This document shows positions 24,825 to 36,949 of a stretch of 64,000 nt of DNA, in pieces. This DNA comes from Juglans regia (Eukaryota; Streptophyta; Magnoliopsida; Fagales; Juglandaceae). The stretch lies in the NCBI RefSeq assembly GCF_001411555.2, contig NC_049912.1, positions 30,605,514 to 30,669,513 of the forward strand. Reading direction: 5' to 3'. A program made the position numbers and the translations under genes. Within the stretch, counting starts at the first letter, position 1, and each line of letters starts with the position of its first letter. Under the pieces are notes generated by a model, which was not told the DNA's origin, made no database searches, and worked only from the letters and a program-made list of their open reading frames with translations.

Positions 24825-27779
24825 TATAATCGGGAACAACGTTGGTGAGGTTAAACGTGTAATTGGCGAATGTTAATGATGCAATGTTTGAGTATATGTA
24901 TATATGCTTGTGTATCTTGTGTTTGCGTTTGGGCTATGCTTTGGATGATTGCTTTTGTCTGATGAAACTTATTTGTTGTTGATTACGAATCTTCTTCCAG
25001 TAAATAAATGGTTCGTTCTTCTAATTCCTATGTTTTTGTGGGTGCATTTGGATGTATTTGAGCATTGTGAGCGAATGAAGTGCGTGGTTGAAGATTTCCT
25101 GCTAATACCTTACTTTTGGGGAATAATCGTAGAGTTTAATTTGATTTTTTTGATAGGTATATAAGTAGACGTCGTTGGATCGAACTCCTGGTTGAGTTTA
25201 ATTTGATATGCTTGACATAGCATTGTTTTGTGGCCGATTTCTGCTGTCATTTGATTTACAGGCCTAAAATGCGTGAGGTGCTTTGGCTGGGCCTAACTCA
25301 CCACCTTAAATAAAGCACGGAAATTGGTATTGGAAGTTGGATTTCCATTCAATTCGTTTGCTTATCATGGTATCCCTTTTCGAAAAATGAAAATAGAAGT
25401 TTGCATCATTAGACAAGTGTTTTTTCTTTGGATTAACGAGGACGAAGAGTGAATGATTTGTCATGGTTAAAATTGTTGGACCTGTACCCGAACCTTTTTT
25501 TCATGAGTTTTGTTATGAATAAGTAAGTTTGCGTACCAATCTGCGTATTAATATTGTTGCCTTCATATTCTAAATTCAAATTAGTACTAATTTCATAAAA
25601 TCTACTTTCTGACCAATCATAATGAATAGGTACCCGTATTAGTACACAAAATTGCTTAGAATTAGATTTTTTTTTTTTTTATTTCAAGACTGAAATCGAG
25701 GAGCAATGAAATTTACTTGTACTCCCATGATGACATTGAGTAAGAGTATTGATTCAGAGTCTGTTCCGTTGGGAAAGGAATGCGTGCATTCCTTGTGCCA
25801 CCATCAATATCAAAGGTCTTTCTTAGTGATTTGCTATGGGCTTTCGTGCCTATGTAATTGGTAGTTGATTTTGTGGCTATTTTATTAAGACGGCCAATTA
25901 CATAATAACTAAACTGTTAATTGCATTTGCGAGAGCAGGAGTCCTTGAGATAAAAGGAGGAAAGTTTCTTTGGTCCTTATTTCATGGGTAGATTTCTAGG
26001 CTTATACTTTCTAGGCCTTCATGTTAGGTTAGGCTATCTATAGAAGTATCGAGTTTTCAAGTCTCCATCAAATCTCAGATAAATACTTCATTCCAAATAG
26101 GTGTTTTTTCCGGTACAATTTGCAGCATGGAGTTTGGATACACTCTTTGTTAGTGTGTTCAAAGTGATGGTGCTGCTCAAGAAATGAAATAGTGCATTTA
26201 GCTTGGCTCGGGGAATTGAAACCCAGGAATTCGAGTTTGTGGTTGCTCCTGGCAATTTGTTCCTGCCATTTAGCTTTTTCCTTTGTTCATACATGTAATA
26301 TCTTCTGCCACAGCCTGCAGTTTTACTGTATTCTGCCCCACCCCTCCTCTTTTAGTCCCCTTTCTTCTAAGCCTGTTTACGATCTCAAGTTTTTTTTTGT
26401 TGATTGGTCAGATTGATTCTTTGATAGGCCAGGCTTAGTAATGTTGGGTTGTGCCATTTCTCATTTTGCCTAGAAGCATACAAGTTGAAAAGGGAATTAA
26501 AGGCTTGTGTATCTATCCATGAAAGGGGTTCTGTGTACGGATATGGCTGCCTAGAGACTAGTTTCTTTTGTTTCACCATATAGAGACTGTATGTCTGGCA
26601 AGAACTGAAAGTTTGCTGATATTAGCATCAAGATATGAACATTGAACAGTGCTTGCGGAACATTATTTTAACTGTTTGATTGGAATCTTCACCTTGTGGA
26701 GTTTGAGGAAAGGGGTGAAAAGGTGGAGTGAAATGTGAATTATGGAATGGGGCGGAAAGCATGAAACCAGGTCAGCAATTACTGTCAAGGAAGTCGAACT
26801 CTGATTTTATGTTGAAATTGAGCTTTGCTCCATCATGGGATTTCAGATCTCGATGAGGACGGAAGACGTACAGTTAGGCCCTGCATGTGAATGCCGATTA
26901 TTGAGCACTATAATTAAATCGCCGGAATTTTATTCTGAGGTTGAGGGTCATGACTCGTGGTTGCTTTTATTGATGGAAGTAGTTATTCCGAGTAGAAAAC
27001 TTTCCCACCGGTCGGTCTGATCTCCCTCAAATAACAGCCCTCCAATGAATGTTTGCCACATAAAGCTCCCACTTCTCAACTCATATGCCTGCATAACAGT
27101 TGATAAAAATGCTGAAAAGAACAAAATTTTTTTTAGCCCTCCCTCTCTACACCTCCCTTCCCCTCGAAGCCCTCCTACCCTCTCCCTCTCCCTCTCCCGT
27201 TGACCCTCACCCTCTCCCAGATTTTCGTTTTTTCACTTTTTTATTTTTTTATAGAAAAAATCATTAATGGAGGTTGTGGAGTATTTTGGACAGCTTCTTG
27301 ATGAGTTCGATTCTTCTTGTGTTTTCTGCAAATCTGCCTTTTCAAGTATGTACTCTGGATCGTGTAGCACGAGAGCCATTTGGTCTTTTTTTTCTTTCAT
27401 TTTTTTATACCCCTAAATATTTAAAAAATAATTCATAATATTATTAAAAAATACTTAATTAAAAAAAAAAAAAACTGTTGGGATCCATTCAATGGACCTC
27501 CAAGTATTTTCTATGTACTTAATTTACACATGCTACATATTCCAAGTCATACGTTGCTTTTGTTGGACCTTAGCTTCTGACTGCATTGTATGCATGCATA
27601 CACATCCTTAAAAAGTCGAGACACTATTTTTTTTTTCTTTTAAATATGATTAGAAAGTTCAAAACCATACAAACTACAAAGGAAAAAAAATATATGTAAA
27701 CTTGCACATTATGCTTACTTCGACGCCCCTGCTTCAGCCATAATTTATTTAAATCACCAGATCAACTGAATTTAGGATA

Positions 27780-27965
27780 TACATGTTGAAAAATTATATT
27801 TATCATTTTCATACTACACATTATCATACATAATTTTTTTTTTTTTTTTTTATCAAATATGTGGTATATGGATGATGAGTGGAAGAATTCAATTAATTTA
27901 AAAATATTAAAATAAAAATAAATGTAATGTATATGAATGATGAGTAGTAAAACTCATATATGTCT
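27780..27965. mobile_element. MITE-like element related to that at 22.6 kb
   Basis: CATACTACACATTATCATAC on the left and a GTATATGAATGATGAGTAGT stretch on the right flank an AT-rich interior containing a long T run and TTATCAAATATGTGGTATAT. The interior and ends resemble the 5.3-kb and 22.6-kb elements. Boundaries are approximate. Confidence 0.4.
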
Positions 27966-28034
27966 TCACTACCATATTGATATCAAATGCGTATTTGGAT
28001 GACACACATGTACATACACATATTTAGAAGAGTT

Positions 28035-28200
28035 TTACAGCTACAAATGAATTACATAAAAATAATTAATTTTACAAACTGACGTGACTTTATGTAATCC
28101 GTTAGATTTATTTTATAATAAAAATAGTTTTATAATTTAACAAATCATATCAAATTATATGTGAGATTATTTTTATTCGTGACTATATTATTTCTCATAT
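28035..28200. mobile_element. Palindromic MITE of the GTAATTCGTTAGAT family
   Basis: Contains ACAAACTGACGTGACTTTAT, GTAATCCGTTAGATTTATTT and an inverse-like right half (CAAATCATATCAAATTATATG). The same order occurs at 54.07-54.22 kb, and partly at 41.8-41.9, 42.2 and 58.74-58.88 kb. Noncoding. Confidence 0.5.
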
Positions 28201-29459
28201 ATTTATATATAAAACCAGACACGACAACACAGTAATACTTTCCATGGAATGACAATGTGCAGTTGAAAACCAATGGCAGCTCGATCGGCACGACGACTGG
28301 CTAGATATTTCTCGATGACCAATTATTATCGCATGCATGCATAATCCTGATCTCTCCTAGCGCATACAATATATATGAGTGGTAAGTAATTGTGTACATT
28401 ATTATTTATGCCAATAATTTCAGACATGCATTAATTAGCAGCGCCGAATGATAATGGCGTTCTCATCATGATACTCGTGTTTTTTCACTTTCAGCTTGGT
28501 GGAAGTTCTGGTCATGACTCATGACTAGCTGGGTTTGAATTGCATTTCGCGTTGAAAAGAGGTTCATCGATTTGAGACACTCACACAGATCGAGCATATG
28601 GGCGTGGGAATGCTTGGTTTCCAGTAATTGATTGGGCCCCCACCAAATATATATTATATATATATATATATATATTAATTGTAAAGTGACGTGCAATGCA
28701 TATTTTTGAGTAATATTTATAAAATATAAAAATAATATATTTTTTAAATAAAGTTAATTAGTCAATAATTTAATAAGAGGAGTAGAAAAATAAATTTTAA
28801 CAAGTATTATAATGATAACAAAATGTTACAGTAATATGAAAATTAAAAAATTTTAGATATTCTTGCAATAGTTTTCTTAAATATATGAATTGTAGAATTC
28901 AACCATACTACTTAATGACCCAATGAGTACTAACAAAATATAGTCTTTTATTTCTATATTATTCTCATATTTTTTTATCATTAAAGTAAATCTCTTCTAT
29001 TTTGGAAACTCTTAAAATATTATAATGATATAAAATCATTTTATCTAAATGATTTTAGTTAATTAATAATATTATGAGATTTAAATTATATTAAAAATTT
29101 TAATTATTTATATGATTTTACTCTCTTAAAAATATTTAACAAAACTCTATCATTTATTTAATGATGAAATATTAGTATTTTATAAATTAAAGTTGAATTT
29201 ATATTTTAATTATCTATTTTAAGTTAGTTTACTTTTAAGTTTTAACCTCTACTGTTGGATCAATTTTGGAGATTCAAGATGAAGGGTTGAGATTTAAAGT
29301 CTCAAACCCTAATTTTTCCCTTCATTTTTTCCCTCTTCCCTCTTTCTCCTCCCTCCCTCCAGCTGCATGCCCCTCTCCCTCTTGATCTCTTCTCCACGGC
29401 TCCGCCCAGCGCCATTGGCCGCCGCTACCTGACCACTACCAAGCCCAATCACCAGCGAC

Positions 29460-29790
29460 TTTCCCCATGCCGATCTCATCCTCACAGACCTCTCTCTTTT
29501 TCTCTCTCTCCCCCTCCCCCCCGGCAACAGGCCAAAGCCCGTAGTCCTCTCTTTTCCTCTACACGCACAGGTTTCTCCCCGTAACGCTATCGTTAGCCAC
29601 CCCTATGACATCGCACCACCACCACCATCCCACCGATCTCGTCCCCACAGACCTATCTCTCTCCCCCCACAACAGGCGTAAGCCTGTAGCCCTCTCTCTT
29701 CCTCTACACGCACGAGTTTCTCCCTGTAGCGTCGTCGTTAGCCACCCCTACCGGCACCGCACCACCACCACCAGTCTCGTCCTTCACCGA
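29460..29790. repeat. CpG-rich tandem duplication, unit about 165 bp
   Basis: The first unit (about 29466-29630) and the second (about 29637-29780) share CTC(A/G)TCC(T/C)CACAGACCT, CTCTACACGCAC, GTTTCTCCC, CGTTAGCCACCCCTA and GCACCACCACCACCA in the same order with moderate divergence. The block stands out as GC-rich within AT-rich DNA. A GT-rich stretch follows (GTGATTTGTG... at about 29800-29885). It resembles the 5' part of a retroelement, but no coding sequence follows. Confidence 0.6.
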
Positions 29791-30529
29791 CGACCCCTGA
29801 TTTGTGATTTGTGTAGAAACTTGTGTGGTAATTTGTCTGGTGATTTTGTAATGATTTTGTTGTGATTTTGTGGTGATTTAATTGTGAGGATGTAGAGAGG
29901 GACGCGAATGTAGAGAGAGACGTAAGGGGGAAGAAGAAAAGTGTAAAACACGTAGCACTGTTCATTATTGTTCACGTTTATAGCAACTTTTAAGTATAAG
30001 GAATATATATATTTATATATACACATTACGCTGAAATTTGTACTCAAAATCAAATTATTTCATAGTTTTTTTTTTCATTTAAATGTATAAAACCGTACAT
30101 TTATACTCTCACTTGGTCCTGCAAATTGTACAATATTTCTCCTAATTTAAATTACTCCTTTTGATTGTATTTCAATTTTCAATGGTACTAGATGTATTAT
30201 ATATACAATCGTACTTAATGATCGAATATGTCATTGTTGATCGATGTTGAGTATAATGCATCATGAGCATCAGTCCTGCATGCGTTGCAAATTAAACAGA
30301 TATAATATCAAACCATTTTATAAACATGCATGCACGCATGAATTTTGATGAATCACCGAGTCTTGCATAACCACATTAATCATGCATGCATTCATGCTGT
30401 CGTACTCTGTGTACATTTTGTTCAACGAAGGAGCTAGCCTTTAGGTCACGAAAGAAAACTTGATTGACAAGATCACCTCAATTCATGAGGCCGTACGTAT
30501 CTAATTAAACTCAAAATAATTATTAATAT

Positions 30530-31075
30530 TCATATATATATATATACTAAAAATGAATATATATTAATTTATACAAATATATATATATACATATTCAGCT
30601 GGTACATATATATATATATATCTAGACTCTAGTACTCATCATATATATATATATATATTTATATATTAGATATATTTTGTTAAATATTTTTATTCCTAAC
30701 TTAAACAATTGTGTATATATATAGGTATATATATATATAAGAGCTAAATTACTAGCTGCCGAGGTATACTAGATGCATGTTTGCTTGACGACAGCTTACA
30801 ATAGTTGATGAGGTGATGGGAAACGACCACGTTCAGGCCATCGAGTTATTTATATTATATATATATATATATAGGGGCCGCCCAGATCACCTCAAGACCG
30901 GCCACAACAAATTAAATCGGGAATCTTATCCCTAGCTGCAATTTCAAATATTACTTGTGCTGGTTGGACAAACTGTCGAGTTGATCAAGCTAGTCCTTCT
31001 TCATCATCTCCCTCGTTAGCTAGGGTTTTGATCCCTTATAGCTAGCCTAGCCTAGCCTAGCCTAGCCTAGCTAGT
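30530..31075. repeat. Cluster of (TA)n tracts and a CCTAG pentamer repeat
   Basis: Several TATATA tracts occur between 30533 and 30872, followed at about 31043-31075 by GCCTAGCCTAGCCTAGCCTA repeated units. Simple sequence only. Confidence 0.8.
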
Positions 31076-31647
31076 ATGCAGAAAGTTTCTTCTCCAAACA
31101 GTTGGAAAATATAATTGTTAGTTAGACTATATATGAAATAATAGAGGCATGGGAACGCTTATTGTAATCTCTGTTAATTATTAGGTTTTCCCTGTTTGTA
31201 CTCACAATCATATAATCAGAATAGACAAAAGATCATCAGGAGCAAATGGAAAACAACAGAACATGAGGATCAAACATGCATACAATAATATATATATATA
31301 TTACCGTCTCAACAAACCAAACCAAACCAAACACAACGTACGTGTAAATTTCATTGCATGTGTTGTTAATTTCTTTATCATTTGATTCTTTTCTGAATCC
31401 ATTTTCCCATTTCTCTATGCGAATTGTGAACGCTAGCGGTTGTGAATGTTATAAATTGTATGAACCGGGCAATGATCAAACTCAATTATAACATTTTGTG
31501 ATTCATTCCAAGATCATGAATTCTGTTGTCTGAGGCATGGATGGATGGCTAAATACATCATTCAAAGATCGTACGTCAACGGGAACACCCATGCTGCAGA
31601 CTCCATATATATTCTGGTGCATGAACAACCCTATAAATCTAAACTGC

Positions 31648-31683
<36 letters not shown>

Positions 31684-32225
31684 GGGTGTCAAACTTTGGA
31701 CTTGTGCCGTCATGCAGAGAGATTATTGGCGATAAAGTAAGCCATTAATGACACAAAGGTGGTAGGTACCATGTATGAGCAAATACCATGTTAACTTTCA
31801 TAAAAGATTCATTGTTCCATGCCCACGCACAATCAAGCGGCAAAACTCTGAAAGTCCTGTGCTCTCAGATCATGACTTCTGTCTCATGAGTGGTCACTAT
31901 AATGGACTTCGCTTTCTTTCTTCTTCTTCTTCTTTTTTTATTAGAAAAAAAACTTTGATCTTATATTTGTTAGAGAGATCAATTAATAGATCTAACTTAT
32001 GGTTTTCCACCTTAATTTGTTTCGATTTGATTATAATTGGCCTAATTAAGATCATTTGAGGCTACTGAGTGTCTGTACATCTTCGAGATTAGTCGGAACG
32101 CTGTTTCTAAATATCCAGTACCAATAAAAAAAAATGGGTGGGTTACGTTGGAAATTTATGGTTGGACTCCAGACCAGATCCACAAACTTGGATTAATATT
32201 TCAAATACTTGAGGGGAATAAAAAT

Positions 32226-32353
32226 CACTACAAGAAAATTACATATTTACGATTAGTTAATTTCAGCAAAATGACTATTTATAATTAAAATTAGTTGCAA
32301 ATAATCTTTTGGTCTTAATAAATTAGTCATAAAAGTCTATTTTTCTTATAATG
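32226..32353. mobile_element. CACTA-type MITE, 128 bp
   Basis: Starts CACTACAAGAAAAT and ends ATTTTTCTTATAATG, i.e. CACTA-like inverted ends with the AGAAAA extension. A second copy of 127 bp is at 61364-61490. No reading frame. Confidence 0.6.
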
Positions 32354-32647
32354 ATTAAAACTTCATGCCAAAGGTGTCATATTCTTATTATAAAGAGTAA
32401 CTGAGCAAGTAATGTAAGAGATAAGTTTCAGTCTAATTTTAAGCAAACTTTTTATGAAAAAGCGGATGAATTCATGAATAGGTATACTTTTTTATAAAAA
32501 AATTATATTTATATTTCTGTCTTGTATATATACATATTATTATTCTATTATAAATTTCCTTTGTGCATGGTTGGACGTACAGTTGGACTTAACTGGGAAG
32601 ACGTGTTGCAAGAAGTGTCAAAGTTGACCGCAATGCGTGCACTTTTA

Positions 32648-35128
32648 AGGGGTACCAGTTAAGACTATTCATCTAAGTCGAATTTTTTTCGAACCCGGTT
32701 ATCCAGGATCCAGACCGGAATACACCTGGGCTGATACCCACTTTTTAAAACCAGGACCCATCTAGCCTGGATGCGGGTTTTGACACACGGATATCGGTTT
32801 TAAACCCGGTACTTGAGTTTAGATATAAAGTCATCGTAAACAAATGTCCTAGCACCCCCCCCCCTCGGCGCCCACAACGAATCACACTCAACTCTCTCTC
32901 TCTCTCTATGTTTGTGTCTGCGTTTGCGATGCCCTAACCTCTCTCTATGTCTGGGTTAGATCTGTTTAAATGTTTGAGGAATATCTGTTTAGATATATTT
33001 AGCTGCAAAATGCTAGAGCCGTGGGTTATTATTATTTGGAAGATTTGTTTAAATCTGTTATATCCGACAACATATATATATATATAATGAAGATTTGTTA
33101 TTATTTGGAAGAAATGGTTTTTAGGATGTTGTATCTTTAATTTTTTTAGATTTTTTTTTTTTAAATTAGTTGTGTTTCTGGGTGGAGTTTGGAAAAAAAA
33201 ATTTTGGGGCCTTTGGGTTCCAATATATTTTTTGGCTTTATTTCGTCGCCGAGATCTATAACCTGTTATGTTGTGGTAGTGCATGAGTAATGTTTTGGAT
33301 GGCCAGATCTACCAGTTACTGGAAACCCTCTATCTCTCTTATTTCTCTCTCCCTCTGTTGATATTTTATAACTCATGAATTGTTTGAGACATTGGTGTGT
33401 GGTGATATTTGTTTAGCTTAGATTCTTTGTTGTTATTATTTTATTAGTTGTGATTGGTGGTGAATAGGGTTTTATAGACTTGTTTTGCTTGACTATTTCA
33501 GAGAAAAGCAAATGTTTTTTATAGATGATTGGTGGTCTAATAATGATGTTTAGCTCATGCTTCTGTTTCTAATCTCAATATTACTTGGCCTAAAATGCAT
33601 TTTAATTTTGCTTACCCAAACAAGCTTATCTAAAAGTTCACTCTTGTGTATTCCACCAAGTCACTAATTTTTATCATTAGATTTACCCATATACCTGATT
33701 TTTAGATTTACCCATATACTTGATTTTTATCATTTAGTACTTAATGTATTGTTTGGCTTTATATGTAAAAGAACTAGTGCAACCTATTAGTTAAAGGGTG
33801 GGTTTCCGCTCATTTTTGTGGAAAATGTTCTTTGCGAAACTTGATGACTACAAGCTGGTAGATGGAACACGTTTCTTTTTGGTGAAATGGTCTGATTTTC
33901 ATGTAGTAACCTTGGGAAGGGAGCACGATTATTCGATTCATTTGATTTACTTATAAAAAAAAAGTGACTACAAGGTAGATGGAATGAAATATTTCTTTTG
34001 TTACTGAACCCTTATTGCTTGAAAAACTGGCATGAACCAAGTGAAGAAGAAAGTAACCCAATTGAAGCTGGCAATAGTGGATAATCATTATTAATTGCCT
34101 TCTAAATTAAAAAATTAAATAAATATAAGAAGAAAAACTAGAGTCTTGGGAAGTTCTATCTTGAAATAAAGAATAAATTTTATTATTATATGCATTTGCT
34201 TGAATTATGCATTTGTTAGTTGAAGTTTTTTATTTTTTAAATTTGGTTATATACTTTTATTTATTGAAAACTATTGAGTTCAACTTATATAAAATGTTTG
34301 ATTCTTGCTAAACATTATTGTTGCACCCAGTCAATTGTACTTATAAAACATTATTGCCAAACACTAGCACATGCATTTGCAAGCATACAATGGACTATAT
34401 TGGGTGATATTGAATCTAATATGCATCTTTTCTATGACTGCCCTTTAACTAGCTATGATTGTTTGGATGCATTTCTTAACATTATTTTGATGAATCGTCA
34501 TTAATTTCAAAACCATTTTGAGGTGCTGCAATCTTTATGCATAAAACCATAAATTTTTATACTCATTTCCTTTACTCTTTTTTAATATTCTACTTGAATA
34601 TAATATGCAAAACTAGTTAATAAGCTTTTTGATTTCTTGGCTGCAGGAATTGACAATGGACTATTATTTGGTGTGAGATTAAATCACTGATGAGAATAAT
34701 GTGCTACTGATTTTTTAACTCATTTATTGCAATTTTGTGTTTGGTAATGTAATTTATAAATACCATTAGTATAATTTATAAATACTATTAGTGTAATATG
34801 TAGTGGATTGCATTGCGATGCATGCATAGATGAATATTTGTTTTTTTTTTTTTTTCACATGCATTTAGTATTTTTAGAACAAAAATATTATGTGATTCAT
34901 GAACTTGACTTCTTAGAAAAAAAATTTAATAAAATAAAAGCTTTTACTTAAAAACATAAAAATAAAAATAAAAAATTCGGGTATAATCCAAAATCCGAAT
35001 TTTTGAGTTTCAAAAAATTTAGATACATCCAAATTCTGGCTTGAGCCTGATCCGAATCAATCCGATCCAAATTTCAATTCGGATATATTCAAATTTCCGG
35101 ATCGAAACCTGAAAGAACACCCCTACAA
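32648..35128. mobile_element. Candidate non-autonomous element, about 2.5 kb
   Basis: The left part is a GC-rich patch with repeated AACCCGGTT, GGGTTTTGAC and CCGGTAC words. The right end (34975-35128) has many CCGAAT/CCGGAT words and closes with GAACACCCCTAC, roughly inverse to the left GGGGTACCAG. Such subterminal degenerate repeats with GGGGTGTTC ends are typical of some plant hAT-like elements. No transposase is recognisable and no target duplication was identified, so this is tentative. Confidence 0.3.
33845..33998 (+). mobile_element. Truncated LINE tail with duplicated flanks
   Basis: TGACTACAAG...GTAGATGGAA...TTTCTTTT occurs at 33845-33880 and again at 33965-33998 with small differences. 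Between the copies are about 84 bases ending TTTACTTATAAAAAAAAAG, a LINE-like 3' end. It is read as a short 5'-truncated insertion with a target duplication that has since diverged. Confidence 0.5.
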
Positions 35129-36906
35129 CCAGCTTTGTTTCTAACTTCTCGGGCACAACAGCATGCACGGACATTCCCGAATTGAATTCAAATTGGTCCT
35201 GAGGGCCTGAACTGTCATACACGTGGAAAAAACTGAGGTACAGTACAACAGCTAATTAAGATTAATTTCTTGGGTCCTAGTACTTAGACACCATGGCTAA
35301 GCTATCCATATATCTTTCTCCTGCTGGTATATCTTAATACATTAAGTGACCTTCTAAAGTCAAACAATTGATTAGTCCACGTTCGTACGTACATTCTGGC
35401 ATACCCAATTAAATACTAATGTGCTTTGCATGCATATTAATTTTTTAGTTTCTAGCAAATATATTTATGAGTTGTGCCGGCCAGCTTTAACCGCCGCCAG
35501 CAGCTGTTTAGTTCAAATTTTTCTTTTTCTTTTTATATTTTTTTAATATTTTTAAAAAATAAAAACATATATCAATATACTAAAAGTTATTTTTTTATTC
35601 ATTAAATAAAAAAAATTAAAATATACCAACCATTGAGAGCAAAATAATATTTTCCTATATTTATTTGAACACTGCCCAGAAGCCGACAAATTATAAATGG
35701 CGGTTGTTGGAGAATCTTGGTTAGGGTAATGAATCTTACCTACACTTATTTTGTTATTATTTTATTATTCATCTATTTTTCTACTTTCATTCTTTAAATT
35801 TGAATTAAAAATATAAACGTGAACTTCTTGCATGATTTAAAATAAAATAAATTTAATCAATTAATATAATTATATAATTTAATTAAAAAATTAATTTTAT
35901 AAAAATATCTTATATTTTAATATAAAAATATATATATAAAATATATATAAGTTTGATATTCTTCTTATAATTTACAATATGTATATCACATGCACTTAAG
36001 CGCTACGAAAAATATTTTTTTGGGACAACATTTTTGAAATTTAAAGAGTAAAAAAAAAGTTAATTTTTATAAAATTAAATTAATTTTTAATTAAATTATA
36101 TGATTATGTTGGTTGATTGAATTTATTTTGTTATAAATTATGCTAAAAGGGCATGTTTTGAATTTTTAATCCAGACTTAAAAAACAAAAGAAATAAATAT
36201 CTTAGTAATAAAACAGTAGTAAAACAAGTATTATCCTCTTGATTAACCGACCTTTTTCTTTAATGATCATATCAGCTAGCTAGCTAGCTAGATAATCTCG
36301 TTCAATATTGGGCATTATTAAAATGCATAACTAAATCAATAAAGGCATCAATATGTGACATATATAAGCTATAAATTAAAATATCCCAAGTAGTAGGCGT
36401 ATTAATTAAGATGATTATATAGGTAAACAGTTAAAGCTAGAGATATAGAATCTAAAGGCCGGCCGCCCATGCATGAATTCTGGGCATTTAGATCGATCAA
36501 GAGAGTGATTGAGGGCCCTTCCTACATGAATTGTTAAATCTAGCTAGCATGATCGAATTTGGGTTGTCGTGGAGTACTGATCTTCTCAAAAGCTTAATTA
36601 ATTAATATACATTTTTGCCAATTGGTGATAAGTATATGCATGCATGGTTGAGCTAAGTTTTATCAGTTAATAACATAATCTTTGTCTTCATTTGTACTTA
36701 TCAATTGAGTCATGATATTACGACGTTTCGGAATATAGTGAATTAATTATAGGTGGCCGTATCCCTCTTTTTTTTTTTTTTTGTAAATTAGTGATTATCA
36801 ATTCCTCACCAGTTCAATGTATCTAAGGTACTGGATCATTTATTTTTTGTCTTTTTTAATTCTTTTTATCTCAGAATTAAAAGGATTATATTAATAAAAG
36901 CATAAG

Positions 36907-36907
<1 letters not shown>

Positions 36908-36947
<40 letters not shown>
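36908..36947. repeat. (TA)n microsatellite
   Basis: An uninterrupted TATATA tract; others lie at about 31651-31681 and 39340-39368. Confidence 0.9.

Positions 36948-36949
<2 letters not shown>

Noticed and set aside
28466..28696. 76-residue minus-strand frame across a TA repeat
   Set aside because: Its start is formed by the microsatellite (YIYIYI), and no conserved motif follows.
35019..35222. 67-residue minus-strand frame (QDQFEFNSGMSVHAV)
   Set aside because: It looks somewhat protein-like but has no recognised family, and half of it runs into a repeat-rich transposon end.
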